A stretch of 64,000 nt of DNA from Chitinophagales bacterium (GTDB lineage: Bacteria; Bacteroidota; Bacteroidia; Chitinophagales; Chitinophagaceae): positions 62,001-126,000 of the forward strand of contig JAIXKI010000031.1 in NCBI GenBank assembly GCA_026936105.1, written 5' to 3'. The position numbers were made by a program, and so were the translations under genes. Position 1 is the stretch's first letter. Each line of letters begins with the position of its first letter. The notes beneath the pieces were generated by a model. That model saw only the letters and a list, made by a program, of their open reading frames with translations, did no database searches and was not told where the DNA came from. This document shows positions 17,528-27,328 of the stretch, in pieces.

Positions 17528-19261
17528 TTACTCATATTGTTTTTTGCGGGCCTGAAGGTAAACAAAGCCAAATAAAATGACCAGTAATGCGGGCAGCCCT
17601 ATATTGATCAGTTGCCAGTCCGATCTTTGCTCTTTCACTTTCTTTGAATCCAGCAAACGGAGAACGATATTCTTATTCCTGGTGGCGATCACCTCTGGGC
17701 TGGCAACCAGGTACTCCAGGCAATTTTCAAAGAATTCCCTGTTGGATACCGGGATAAAATATTTTCCGTCATCGGTCTGCTCCTGGTAAGCGAGATAGGT
17801 AAACTTATTCCAGCCCATCGGCAAAGGGCCGTACTGCGGCAGCGCTTCGTTCAATGCCATATCACCGTCTGCAACAAGGATCATTTTATTTTGTCCGGAT
17901 CGGGAAACAAAAGAAGTGTTGTACTTGTTCAGGCTATCGGTTTGCCGTTGTGAAATCCTGTTCTTAAATAGTGAGGTAAATTCTCCTTCCAGCAATACCG
18001 CCACCGGTATTCCCGACTTATTGAACTTTTCATCCTGAGGAGCATTACGGTTCTCATCAAGGCTGATCAATGCCGGAGTGGAAATGGTCCTTGAATTGTC
18101 AGACGAAGCTAAAAGTATGGTCTTTTTTATTCCTGCTGCATCTATGGTATCTATGGAATTGACAAACCGCCCACCCACCAATCCTAAATTTTTCGTGATA
18201 GGATTATTATCAGGTGCATTGAACAAAGGATAATAATTCCAGTGAAGAAATTCCTGTTGCGGGTTATTGGCGCTGCCGCCCACAACGAAAGGAATAGATT
18301 CGCATTGCAGGTCCATGACCAGGTCGGTATTGATGCGAGCACCGTAATGAAAGAAGAGATCGGTAAGATTCAGATTCCGGTCAAACGCAATGGTCTGGGA
18401 TTTGAATGCAAGGCTGTCTGATTCTGCATACAGGTTATCAATAAAGCATAAAAGTTTTCCGCCCCGCATCACATACTGATCGAGTTTAAGTTTTTCATCA
18501 TCAGAAAATTCTGCCGACGGTTTTACAATGATCATCGCTTTGATCTCATCCGGGATCACCGGCTGCCTTTCAAGGTCGAATACAAAAAGACTGTAGTCCT
18601 TTGAAAGCACCTGTTGCAGATCATAAGTCCGGTAATCATTCGGTTCTCCATTTCCCTGTGCATAAGCAACCACTGTTTTTTCCGTATTCCTGAGTTTATC
18701 TAATGCGCTGAGAAACCGATATTCCAGTAAAGGTTCTTCTTTGTAGGTATCTTCTATTCCAAATTCCTTTTTATATCCCGGAAATAAAATGACCAGTTGC
18801 TGTTTCCCTTTGTAATGCACCAGCGCCACAGGAAATACATAATTCTGTTGCTGCCCTTCTTTCAGCTGGACTGTAAGATTGATGGGTGTATAGCCAAGTT
18901 CTGCGAGTGAATCACCGTAACTTATAGTTGTTCCCGGAATATTCTCTCTCGGAGAAATGAACCGGTAATTGATCTTAGAGCTGTTGTAATCTTTCAATAG
19001 CTGGAGGAATTCATCTGTGCTGTTTGCAAGCTTACGGAAGCCTGCAGGAAAATCTCCTTTCAGGAAAACATCAATGGTCACTTCATCATCCAGGTTTTTG
19101 ACCAGTTGTATTGTGGCCGGGCTCAGCGTATATCTTTTTTCTTTGGTAAGGTCGAAGCGTGTATGAAAAGATGAACCCAGAAAATTGATGGCCACCAGGA
19201 TCACCAGCAGGTAAAGCCACCAGAGTTTTGCAGAAAATATTTTATCAAAAAAGTTTTTCAT
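17528..19261 (-). CDS. gldG: Gliding-motility ABC transporter auxiliary protein GldG
   Basis: A 577-residue protein with one N-terminal membrane segment (WWLYLLVILVAINFLG), a large extracytoplasmic region and one C-terminal segment (LINIGLPALLVILFGFVYL). The FHTRFDLTKEKRYTLSPAT start is characteristic of GldG. By family it works with GldF (permease) and GldA (ATPase, not in this window); mutants of the system in other Bacteroidota lose gliding. Its ATG at 19261 comes one base after the gldF stop, so the pair is translationally close and shares a transcript. Gliding itself is an inference: gldFG also occur in non-gliding relatives. Confidence 0.92.
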   Translation of the reverse strand: MKNFFDKIFSAKLWWLYLLVILVAINFLGSSFHTRFDLTKEKRYTLSPATIQLVKNLDDEVTIDVFLKGDFPAGFRKLANSTDEFLQLLKDYNSSKINYRFISPRENIPGTTISYGDSLAELGYTPINLTVQLKEGQQQNYVFPVALVHYKGKQQLVILFPGYKKEFGIEDTYKEEPLLEYRFLSALDKLRNTEKTVVAYAQGNGEPNDYRTYDLQQVLSKDYSLFVFDLERQPVIPDEIKAMIIVKPSAEFSDDEKLKLDQYVMRGGKLLCFIDNLYAESDSLAFKSQTIAFDRNLNLTDLFFHYGARINTDLVMDLQCESIPFVVGGSANNPQQEFLHWNYYPLFNAPDNNPITKNLGLVGGRFVNSIDTIDAAGIKKTILLASSDNSRTISTPALISLDENRNAPQDEKFNKSGIPVAVLLEGEFTSLFKNRISQRQTDSLNKYNTSFVSRSGQNKMILVADGDMALNEALPQYGPLPMGWNKFTYLAYQEQTDDGKYFIPVSNREFFENCLEYLVASPEVIATRNKNIVLRLLDSKKVKEQRSDWQLINIGLPALLVILFGFVYLQARKKQYE

Positions 19262-19262
19262 T

Positions 19263-19982
19263 TTATCGTTTCACAAGATTTCGGTTGGTAATGGCCAGAA
19301 AAAGAAAGATCACCGTCATGAAATAAACAATATCTCTTGTATCAATCAATCCCCTGCTGATACTCTGATAATGAAAATCAATGCCGATCATTCCGGTGTA
19401 ATAGTCCATGCCATCTGCAAGGCCCGGAAGTTTGCTGATCGCACTGAAGCCGTAATAAAGCAAAACGCAACCCAAAAGGCTTAAGATAAATGCCACCACC
19501 GAATTACTCGTCAGGCTGCTGGCACAGATCCCGATAGCTGTAAACACAGAAGCTAAGAAAAATAATCCGATATATGACCCGATGGTAGCTCCGGTGTCTA
19601 TGCCTTCATTGGAAGAAAGGCTTTGAATGGAGATCACATAAATGATCGTTGGTATCAAAGCGATCAATACCACTGTCAGGCTGCCGAAATATTTCCCCAT
19701 GATGACCTGCCAGCGGGTGAGCGGACGGGTTTGCAGGATCTCATAAGTTCCCCCCTTAAATTCATCGGCAAAACTGCGCATGGTAATGGCAGGGATCAGC
19801 AACAAAAGGATCCAGGGAGCCAGTTGAAAGAACCGGTCAAGGCTGGCATATCCGAAATCAAAAATATTATCCTGGAATACAAACAACGCCAGGCCGTTCA
19901 CCAGCAGAAAAACAATGATCGCAATATAGCCGGTAAGGCTGCTGAAAAACTGACGAAGCTCTTTTTTGCAAATGGCCCACAT
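19263..19982 (-). CDS. gldF: Gliding-motility ABC transporter permease GldF
   Basis: A 239-residue ABC-2-type permease with six hydrophobic segments. It begins MWAICKKELRQFFSSLTGYIAI and carries the usual GldF signatures TMRSFADEFKGGTYEILQTRPL and WQVIMGKYFGSL. It forms the membrane channel of the GldAFG transporter, whose cargo is not known. A short leader precedes it, with a TATTTTG promoter-like motif a few bases upstream of the ATG, suggesting that transcription starts just before the gene. gldG follows immediately; no gldA is adjacent. Confidence 0.92.
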   Translation of the reverse strand: MWAICKKELRQFFSSLTGYIAIIVFLLVNGLALFVFQDNIFDFGYASLDRFFQLAPWILLLLIPAITMRSFADEFKGGTYEILQTRPLTRWQVIMGKYFGSLTVVLIALIPTIIYVISIQSLSSNEGIDTGATIGSYIGLFFLASVFTAIGICASSLTSNSVVAFILSLLGCVLLYYGFSAISKLPGLADGMDYYTGMIGIDFHYQSISRGLIDTRDIVYFMTVIFLFLAITNRNLVKR

Positions 19983-20377
19983 AAAGGCGCAAAATACATT
20001 ATTGATCTCAGATTTCAGGCCTGAAGGAGTTCCGATCCATTCATTTAATTTCTGGATAACATTTCGATGCAGGAACTGGAATTGTCTTATTCCCTCTTAT
20101 TGGATCGAATCATGAGGCTTTCAATACCCTTAGGTTAAAAGAAGTTGGCCATTCGGATACAAACAAATGAGTGGGTTCAACAAAATCCAAGTCCGTTATT
20201 GAACTGGTGTAATAGCATAAATTCAACTGATCCTACGGCAAGAACGCCAGCCTGTAACAAGGATAATATTCTGTTTATACTGCCCATACTTAAAAAGTCA
20301 GATAAGTTGCATATTGCCTATCAGATTAATACTTTATGTTAATATCTTATGTAATTTTAACAGGCAAAATATCGTTC
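19983..20377. other. Intergenic region between gldF and the histidine kinase
   Basis: About 390 bp with divergent genes on either side. No RNA gene, repeat or clear hairpin was found. A 65-codon plus-strand frame at 20145-20342 shows no protein-like features and is not called. The sequence just before 20378 holds only weak promoter-like motifs (TTG at about 20307, TACTTTA at about 20331). Confidence 0.5.
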
Positions 20378-22576
20378 ATGCATATCCGGTTACCTGTAAA
20401 ATTTTTCCTGAATATTCTATTATTGATAGCTTTTGGCAGTACTCTTCAGGCTCAGAAAAAATACAATAAAGTTGATTCCATAGAAATATTCCGTTTACTG
20501 AATGAAGCAGACGAAGCGGACATGCATGGCCAAATGGATCTGGCCTTTACTCTCGTCAACCGGGCAATCGAGAAAAGCAGGCAAAACTCTTTTTTAACAG
20601 GCCAGGCATTTGGATTGTTGAAGTTAGCCGACCTTAAATTGAAAACAGATGGGGCTACCGGTCTTGATAAATATTATCAGGAGGCAAAAAAACTGGCAAA
20701 AATAGTAAACAATAATTTTTTAAACGGACTTATTGACCTGCAGTATGCTCAGCAAAAAAACCAGGCAGCCGAATTTGAAGAGGCAGAAAAATATTGTCAG
20801 GATGCATTGAAATATTTTATTCTCTCCGATAGCATACATTATATAGCATATACATACAATGAGTTGGGTTTCATTTATGAAAAAATGGGTAAATACGAAA
20901 ATGCAGCTCAGAATAATCTGAAAGCCATTTCTGGGTTTGAAAAAGTGGGTGATCTTAAAGAAGCTGCAAATACAATAGGCAATCTGGCCATTGTTTATTA
21001 CCGGTTAGGTAAAAAGAATGATGCCCTGGAAATGTTCAAAGAATCGGCAGCAATCAGAGAAGAGATCAGGGATATAAAAGGGCTCGCTGCCACTTACGGA
21101 AACATAGCTACCATTTACATACCGATTGACGAAGATTCCGCTGAAAAATATTATTCTCTTCAGCTGCACTATGCACTGAAAAGCGGTGTGAAAGCCAATA
21201 TTGCTCAGGCTTATGCCAACAATGTGGTCATATTGGATAAACAGAAAAGATTTTCTGAAGCCTTGGAGAAAGAGAAAAAGGCTATTCAACTATATGAAGA
21301 AATAGGAGATAAAAGTAAGCTTGGAATACGTTATACCAGTGCCGGCAACTTATATCATAAGTTGAATGACAGTTTGAACGCAGAGAAAAATTTTGCTTTG
21401 GCAGAGAGCCTTGGAAATATTTTGAACAACAAACCTGTTTTTCAAAATCTGTATCTGCACAGATCAGAGTTCTATAAATCAAGAAAGGATTATAACCGTG
21501 CCTTATATTATCTGGAGAAATATCATTTGTATAAAGACAGCCTGGTCAATGAGAAAACATCATCTAATATTGCCGAATTGCAATTGAAATATGAAACAGA
21601 AAAAAAAGATAATGAAATCAGTCAATTAAATGCGGCAACGAAAGTTCAGCAATTAGAGCTGGATCACCACCAGGCTCTTTTGAAAGCCAACCAGCTGGAA
21701 AACCAGAAAAAAGAACAGTCCATCCTGCTGTTGAAACAGGATCAGAAATTAAAAGAAGAACTGCTGGCCAGGCAGAGTCTGGCGGTAAAAAGCAATGAGC
21801 AGCAACTGAAGATATCCGAACAGGAACAACAATTAAAAGAACAGGAATTGCAAAGAGAGAAACTAATCCGTCAGATCATTATCGGGTTGACAACGCTGGC
21901 AATTATATTGAGCGCTATTCTTTTCGGGAGATACCGGCTAAAGAGGAAACTGGAGGAACAAAAAAAAATATTGGCAGTAAGAGATAATATTTCCAGGGAC
22001 CTTCATGATGAAATAGGCAGCACACTCACCAGTATCAATATCCTGAGCAATATTTCCCGGCAGGCATTTTCAAAAGACCCGGTTCAGGCAAAAAACTTGC
22101 TGCAAAAGATATCAGAACAGACCAAGACCATACAGCAAAACATGAGCGATATCGTATGGTCTTTGCGCCCCGAAAATGAAGCTATTGAAAATCTGGAAGT
22201 GCGAATGAGGGAGTACTCGGCCCAGACCCTTGAAGCAAACAATATAAAAACCCAATTCCATTTTGACGATAAGTTGCACAAACTGGCTTTCTCACATGAT
22301 GTGAGAAAAGACCTGCTGCTCATTTACAAAGAAGCAGTTAACAATATTATTAAACATGCCCGGGCAACTCAAGCAGAAATAACAATGGAAAGAAATGATC
22401 ATAAAGTAAGGATGATCATAAAAGATGATGGGATCGGATCACAATCCAACAGCAACCCTTTAAGTGGAACGGGAACCAAGACCATGGAACAAAGAGCAAA
22501 GGATATTAGTGGACACCTGTTGATCGGAAGAAATAATAACGGCACAACCGTTACTTTGGAAATACCCCTAACATAA
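20378..22576 (+). CDS. TPR-containing sensor histidine kinase (NarL-partner type)
   Basis: A 732-residue membrane kinase. Order: signal peptide (to FGSTLQAQ); tetratricopeptide repeats in the periplasmic half (~45-390, e.g. AYTYNELGFIYEKMGKYENA and NTIGNLAIVYYRLGKKNDA); a long Gln/Glu/Lys coiled coil (~400-495); one membrane span (~497-517); a HisKA_3 dimerisation domain with RDLHDEIGS (His ~543); and a HATPase domain with NNIIKHARATQAE, DDGIGS and GTGTKTMEQRA. It lacks a phosphoacceptor domain of its own, and its partner regulator follows 56 bp downstream. ATG 20378 gives the clean signal peptide. The signal sensed by the TPRs is unknown. Confidence 0.9.
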   Translation: MHIRLPVKFFLNILLLIAFGSTLQAQKKYNKVDSIEIFRLLNEADEADMHGQMDLAFTLVNRAIEKSRQNSFLTGQAFGLLKLADLKLKTDGATGLDKYYQEAKKLAKIVNNNFLNGLIDLQYAQQKNQAAEFEEAEKYCQDALKYFILSDSIHYIAYTYNELGFIYEKMGKYENAAQNNLKAISGFEKVGDLKEAANTIGNLAIVYYRLGKKNDALEMFKESAAIREEIRDIKGLAATYGNIATIYIPIDEDSAEKYYSLQLHYALKSGVKANIAQAYANNVVILDKQKRFSEALEKEKKAIQLYEEIGDKSKLGIRYTSAGNLYHKLNDSLNAEKNFALAESLGNILNNKPVFQNLYLHRSEFYKSRKDYNRALYYLEKYHLYKDSLVNEKTSSNIAELQLKYETEKKDNEISQLNAATKVQQLELDHHQALLKANQLENQKKEQSILLLKQDQKLKEELLARQSLAVKSNEQQLKISEQEQQLKEQELQREKLIRQIIIGLTTLAIILSAILFGRYRLKRKLEEQKKILAVRDNISRDLHDEIGSTLTSINILSNISRQAFSKDPVQAKNLLQKISEQTKTIQQNMSDIVWSLRPENEAIENLEVRMREYSAQTLEANNIKTQFHFDDKLHKLAFSHDVRKDLLLIYKEAVNNIIKHARATQAEITMERNDHKVRMIIKDDGIGSQSNSNPLSGTGTKTMEQRAKDISGHLLIGRNNNGTTVTLEIPLT

Positions 22577-22607
22577 TCATGGTATTTCGACCCGGAAGCC
22601 GTATTGT

Positions 22608-22615
22608 TACATTTG
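22608..22615 (+). promoter_or_regulatory. -7 element before the response regulator
   Basis: TACATTTG is a full match to TAnnTTTG, about 18 bases before the ATG at 22633. The -33 region has only TTT (22585-22587, 20-base spacer). It suggests that the regulator can be transcribed independently of the kinase, with a very short leader. Confidence 0.4.
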
Positions 22616-22632
22616 CGTTTACCTGTAGCTAG

Positions 22633-23268
22633 ATGATAAGCCGGATTTTAATATATGAGGACAATACTAACCTGGCTAAAAGTGTGAAAATGCTTTTTGA
22701 ATGGCAGGATGATTATGAATTGATAGACATATTTCCGGATGCTATGAATATTTTAAAAGATATTGAACTGTACTCTCCTGATGTCGTACTGCTGGATATT
22801 GACATGCCGCGAGTCACCGGGGTGGAAGCTTTGAAACAGATCCGGACTGTATATACTGAATTGCCTGTCATCATGTTTACGGTCTTTGATGATGACAATA
22901 ATATTTTCGAAGCCATGCGTAATGGCGCCAACGGATATATCCTGAAAAAAAGTTTCGATCAACTGATCCCTTCTATCACAGATGTCCTGAATGGCGGTGC
23001 ACCTATGACCAGTGTTGTAGCAAAAAAAGTCTTGCAATTATTTGCACACCCCAAAGCAAAGCAAGATTTAAAAAAAACAGAAGAAGCAGCACTGACCAAA
23101 AGAGAAGACGACCTGCTGCAGTTACTGATAAAAGGATATAGTTATAAAATGATTGCTTCTGAATTGGGAATTTCCATTGAAACAGTAAGGGTGCATATCA
23201 AAAAAATTTACAGGAAGCTGCAGGTCAATAGTGCAACAGAAGCAGTTTCAAAAGTATTGAGAGGGTGA
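22633..23268 (+). CDS. NarL/FixJ-family response regulator
   Basis: A 211-residue two-domain regulator. The receiver domain (1-~120) has the acidic pair ED at 9-10, phospho-acceptor Asp55 in VVLLDIDMP, Thr near 83 (IMFTVFDDD) and Lys in ILKKSF. The LuxR-type helix-turn-helix domain (~150-211) carries LTKREDDLLQLLIKGYSYKMIASELGISIETVRVHIKKIYRKL. It is the partner of the TPR kinase just upstream. Its targets are not evident; the exported-protein cluster starting at 23481 is the nearest downstream candidate (inference from position only). Confidence 0.93.
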   Translation: MISRILIYEDNTNLAKSVKMLFEWQDDYELIDIFPDAMNILKDIELYSPDVVLLDIDMPRVTGVEALKQIRTVYTELPVIMFTVFDDDNNIFEAMRNGANGYILKKSFDQLIPSITDVLNGGAPMTSVVAKKVLQLFAHPKAKQDLKKTEEAALTKREDDLLQLLIKGYSYKMIASELGISIETVRVHIKKIYRKLQVNSATEAVSKVLRG

Positions 23269-23395
23269 TCATTCCGCTCAATTTCCAGCTACATACCTTG
23301 TTTCTTAAATAGCAGGCCCCTTCATTTCTATCATGTTGGTCAAAAGGGCTTCGGGATTTAGCTTCCCACTGTTGCCATATAACCCTATCATGGTA

Positions 23396-23425
23396 TTGAC
23401 TGGCGTTACAGTAATTCTAAATTTT
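23396..23425 (+). promoter_or_regulatory. Promoter of the exported-protein cluster
   Basis: TTG (23396-23398), a 19-base spacer, then TAAATTTT (23418-23425), seven of eight matches to TAnnTTTG, followed by a ~50-base leader to the ATG at 23481. Confidence 0.5.
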
Positions 23426-23480
23426 ACACATAAATAACCAGGAGAGTATATCAATCTTCACATATCTAAAAATTTAAAAA

Positions 23481-25382
23481 ATGAAAACAAAAGCTTTTAG
23501 GCCCTTTTTGATCCTTCTTGTTTTGGCATCGTTACATCTGGCTGTCGTTAGCCAGGTAAAACAAAATCCCCCCTTAAATATAAAAACCCCTGTCAAAGAT
23601 CCGCCTGCCAAACCTGGCCAATTGAAAGAACAGGGCAATAATAAAGTCAACGCAAAAACTGTAACCAATACAGATCCCGGAACAGTTTATATTCCCCGTG
23701 TCACCGGCTATGTAGATATGCATGCCCACCTGATGAGCCATCTTGCATTTGGCGGGAAGATTATGTATGGAGTTCCTGACTTTGAAACATTAGCTTTGCC
23801 CGGATCATTTTATACCCCAAGAGATTTTAATATTGCAGGTGATCCCAATTACAACGCAAACATAGAACCCGCCGGAAAAGATAATTATGCATGGGCTTTG
23901 GGTAATTGTAACGCTGTACACGGTGGTCACGGGTTAGATAACAACGGAGGCAATTACATCAGGCAGGTTGTTATTAATACCCTCGATAAAAATTATCCTT
24001 ACAGAAGTATTGTAAGTATTCCGAGTATTGATTTAACAATGGCATGGGATCACCCACACACCGGAGGATATCCTGACTTTAAATACTGGCCCAACCAGAC
24101 AAGCATCACGCATCAGCAGATGTGGTACACCTGGGTCAAAAGGGCATTTGACGGAGGCCTCAGAATCATGGTGATGCTGGCAGTTAATAATTCTCTTTTG
24201 GCAAAAGCGGTTGCCGCAGACAATAAGTATGTTGATGATGAAACCTCCATTGAACTCCAGTTGACGGAAATGAAAAAGTTTGTGACCCGACACTACGATT
24301 TCATGGAAATAGCCCGGACATCTGCCGATGCACTAAGGATTATAAAATCCAACAAACTTGCTGTCATATTAGGAGTAGAAACCGATGATATTGGAAACCT
24401 GACCGTAAAAAATAAATTCAAAGGAGAAAAAGCAGACATCAACAGCGTAAGGAACGTACTCCGGAATTTGTACCACAATTTTGATGTGAGATATATTTTC
24501 CCGATCCATATAGCAGACAACCTTTTTGGAGGAACTGCCGTTTATGATACCATGCTTGCTCTAAGCACCAGGTACTACACAAACAATTATATACGTGTAA
24601 GGACTTCCTCCGGCGAAGGCATCACTTATAAACACACGAAAAAAAAATTTGATGAAGGGGAGGCAATGGCCCTAAGATCATTGGACCTCGGATGGGTAAT
24701 AGATCCCCAGCCCGATTATCCTGATCCGGGCCCGGGCAATGGTCATGCTAATGCACAGGGGCTTACTCCACTAGGTATAAGTGCAATAACAGAAATGATG
24801 AAAATGGGAATGATGATAGACATAGATCACATGTCGCAAAAATCCATGGCAAGTACGATAGCACTATCCAAGTTATTTGGATTGGGGAAAAAAGATCCGA
24901 ACGGCTATCCAATTAATGCAGGTCATACGGGTATCCGCGGGAACTCCGGTTCAGAAAGAAATCTTTACCGTCCGTTCGTGGATAGCATCATCAAAACAGG
25001 AGGCATGATCGGGCTCGGCACTGCCAATACAATACCCGATAATTTTATCCGGGCATTCAACGATGTTTATCGCCAAAGTAAGTACAGCAATAATATTGCT
25101 TTTGGTACAGATGCCAATGGACTTGAGCCATTGCCACGTGCCACACCGGGTCTTAAAACTGACGTGTTTTACAGCAACTTTCCACTGGGAAAATGGTTTC
25201 GTCCTAATGGACAGCCGTGGGATTACACCAAAGAAGGAGTGGCTCACTATGGCCTGCTACCGGAATTTTTCAAAGATGTAAGAGAACGACCCGGCGGCGC
25301 CCAGGTTGACAGAGTACTCAGCAATTCTGCTGACAGTTTTATCAGAATGTGGGAGCGTTGTGAAATGCTTAGCAAGAAATAA
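23481..25382 (+). CDS. Exported metal-dependent hydrolase, peptidase M19 (membrane dipeptidase)-like
   Basis: A 633-residue exported protein with a signal peptide (MKTKAF...AVVSQ) and a Pro/Lys-rich linker, then a TIM-barrel amidohydrolase domain. Metal-site residues expected for the M19/amidohydrolase fold are visible in order: DMHAH (His81, His83), GVETDD (Glu300), PIHIADN (His343), IDIDHMS, and NAGHTG followed by FGTDANG. Known M19 enzymes cleave dipeptides or lactam-like bonds with two zinc ions; the actual substrate here is unknown. Large insertions (~90-210, including HGGHGLDNNGG) make it much longer than typical M19 enzymes (~350-400). It is the first gene of a run of exported proteins. 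Confidence 0.75.
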   Translation: MKTKAFRPFLILLVLASLHLAVVSQVKQNPPLNIKTPVKDPPAKPGQLKEQGNNKVNAKTVTNTDPGTVYIPRVTGYVDMHAHLMSHLAFGGKIMYGVPDFETLALPGSFYTPRDFNIAGDPNYNANIEPAGKDNYAWALGNCNAVHGGHGLDNNGGNYIRQVVINTLDKNYPYRSIVSIPSIDLTMAWDHPHTGGYPDFKYWPNQTSITHQQMWYTWVKRAFDGGLRIMVMLAVNNSLLAKAVAADNKYVDDETSIELQLTEMKKFVTRHYDFMEIARTSADALRIIKSNKLAVILGVETDDIGNLTVKNKFKGEKADINSVRNVLRNLYHNFDVRYIFPIHIADNLFGGTAVYDTMLALSTRYYTNNYIRVRTSSGEGITYKHTKKKFDEGEAMALRSLDLGWVIDPQPDYPDPGPGNGHANAQGLTPLGISAITEMMKMGMMIDIDHMSQKSMASTIALSKLFGLGKKDPNGYPINAGHTGIRGNSGSERNLYRPFVDSIIKTGGMIGLGTANTIPDNFIRAFNDVYRQSKYSNNIAFGTDANGLEPLPRATPGLKTDVFYSNFPLGKWFRPNGQPWDYTKEGVAHYGLLPEFFKDVRERPGGAQVDRVLSNSADSFIRMWERCEMLSKK

Positions 25383-25513
25383 TTACCGGGCAGCCGGTAA
25401 ACGAATGAAGGCTTCAGGGATTATTATAACTCTCTTTACCCTTTCGTATAACCCTTTTATAGTATTTCACTTATTGAGTGCACTGACGAATTTTATTTTA
25501 CAAAAAAACAGCA

Positions 25514-26524
25514 ATGAAATATATACAGGAAATTTTGATGGCTATCATTCTTTTGTTCTTCACTTGCCCTGAACTGGTTGCCCAGAGCAAACCTGTAAAG
25601 ACAGCACAAAAAGTAAACGACCAGGTGAAAAAAGTAAAAGAGGATGCAGATGAAATGACAAGGCAGGCGGGTGAGATCGGAGAAAATGTCAAAGCAATCC
25701 AGTCGAATATTAAAACAGTGGTCAGCATTTTTGAACCTATTCTGAGGTTCAGGCTAAAAAAGAATACACAAGACCTTGTACAAGTGTCTCCAGACAATAA
25801 CAATTCTGAGACTTCCACCCGTACAGAAGAGGCGGCAGTCAATGATACCAATATCGTAAACTATGACACCGGCGTAACCCAATCGGACTTAAACAACGGG
25901 ACGCCTCTTGTAGCCGAAAGCCCATCTTACAACACTGATGGCAGTGCTAATCTTGGCAGTCAGAACAATGATAAATTTGGTTGCTACCTGGATATGGTGA
26001 ATGGCCAGGTGATGGATGATATTGATGCGGCCGGCAATTCTAAAAGTATTGATATCATCTTTACCGCTACCGGTGCATTCAATGAACAAGTACCTATGTA
26101 CGCTTTTCTCACACCAGCCTACATCAAGAATGACCGTTTTGCCTACAATTTTTTTAAAGGAACTAAATACAAAGATCAGAATATTCCGCCTGCGTCCTGG
26201 GATGACGTGAATGAATCAGAAGTTGCCATGACAGCTCTGACACCGGCGCAGTTTGACAAGATCCAAAACAACAACCAACTGACCGCTGTTGTAAAACAAA
26301 TAAAAGGTTTCGGGCAAAAAGTTGAAAGCCGTACAAAACTCGATGGAAAAGTCATTGCCGTTAAAACAGAGATGGGAAACCGCACTGCTTTCGGGCTGAT
26401 CTGCATCACCAATCATTATGGGACCACTGGCAGTAATGGTTATCTGAAGATCAGAATTAAAGTGACTGGATTCGACAGCAATGGAGATGGTATGCCTGAT
26501 GCGCAATTCTATAACAATTATTAA
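25514..26524 (+). CDS. Exported protein of unknown function
   Basis: A 336-residue protein that I do not recognise. It has a signal peptide (MKYIQEILMAIILLFFTCPELVAQ), then a charged, probably helical/coiled-coil region (~30-95, TAQKVNDQVKKVKEDADEMTRQAGEIGENVKAIQ), a low-complexity Asn/Thr/Ser linker (~95-150), and a C-terminal globular region (~155-336) ending in SNGDGMPDAQFYNNY, where DSNGDGMPD resembles a calcium-binding loop of the thrombospondin type-3 kind. A weak promoter-like pair (TTG 25474-25476, TATTTTAC 494-501) precedes it. It may be expressed with the hydrolase gene upstream. Confidence 0.65.
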   Translation: MKYIQEILMAIILLFFTCPELVAQSKPVKTAQKVNDQVKKVKEDADEMTRQAGEIGENVKAIQSNIKTVVSIFEPILRFRLKKNTQDLVQVSPDNNNSETSTRTEEAAVNDTNIVNYDTGVTQSDLNNGTPLVAESPSYNTDGSANLGSQNNDKFGCYLDMVNGQVMDDIDAAGNSKSIDIIFTATGAFNEQVPMYAFLTPAYIKNDRFAYNFFKGTKYKDQNIPPASWDDVNESEVAMTALTPAQFDKIQNNNQLTAVVKQIKGFGQKVESRTKLDGKVIAVKTEMGNRTAFGLICITNHYGTTGSNGYLKIRIKVTGFDSNGDGMPDAQFYNNY

Positions 26525-26546
26525 TCGTTTTTAAATTCTCATTTTC

Positions 26547-27325
26547 ATGAAACAAAAAATTTTATTTTTTTTGCGTACCTGCTCTTTGCCGTATCGCTTA
26601 CTAAGGCTCAAGAGCAGAATCCGCCTTCCAGAATCAAAACCAATAAAGTTGTAAAGCCGGTTACTAAACTGCCTGCCGAGGCATTGGCCCAAAAAGTGAT
26701 GTTGGAAGACATAAATGAATGGCTATGCCCCAGCGCATTGCTCAGAGGCGACAGGGAATTCGACGGGCATGGGCCGAAAATTAAAAGTGAAGTAAAGCTT
26801 CGTATTGGAAATGGAGGTGCCGCTCTCTTTGCAGATATCTATCTATGGGCACAGGAAACTCAACACGACTGGAGTACTACCGAAGGAAGGTGGACCAGAA
26901 AAGTTTATGATGCGCTTTATGGCCAGAAGATCATCAGAATCGTATCGGATGCTGCCAGTCGAACACAGTTTACCAGCCCTCCGGCAGGTTTCCAGTTTAT
27001 CTTTCCGGGAGAAGACGTTAAGACTGCAATGAAAAAGTTTTTCGATGATTCAACCATAGCAAATGCAGTTCTGATGGCTCATGGAATCGCTAGCCCATCT
27101 ACCGTGACCCAACAACAAATTGCAAGTCTGTTAAGACTGTATAATTCGGGGAACACTGTGGTACAAGTGCCGCCTACTGAAGGAACATTAGTAAAATTTT
27201 TTCATATCGTTGGCGATACGGGTGGCGATGACATCAGCACTGATGACAACTGTAATGATGACACAAGAATAGTAAAGATCGAATTTTTTCCTGTGAAGGT
27301 GGAAATGATAAAAACCGGAAAATAA
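26547..27325 (+). pseudogene. Exported protein of unknown function, interrupted by a one-base slip in a T-tract
   Basis: The intact frame starts internally at ATG 26684 (213 codons), but the same frame is open back to 26573 and encodes the end of a signal peptide and a linker (AYLLFAVSLTKAQEQNPPSR...). An ATG at 26547 begins MKQKILFF in another frame. The two are joined across a run of eight T (26565-26572); nine T would give one continuous protein with a normal signal peptide cleaved after KAQ. So the gene has lost one base, or the run is slippery, or the sequence has an error. The mature region (VMLEDINEWLCPSALL..., DIYLWAQETQHDWS, CNDDTRIVKIEFFPVKVEM) is not recognised. As read, a shorter product without export signal could start at 26684. 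Confidence 0.65.
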
Positions 27326-27328
27326 ACC

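Noticed and set aside
20145-20342. 65-codon frame upstream of the histidine kinase
   Set aside because: No promoter, no motif and biased composition; it ends within the kinase leader and overlaps the kinase's alternative start region.
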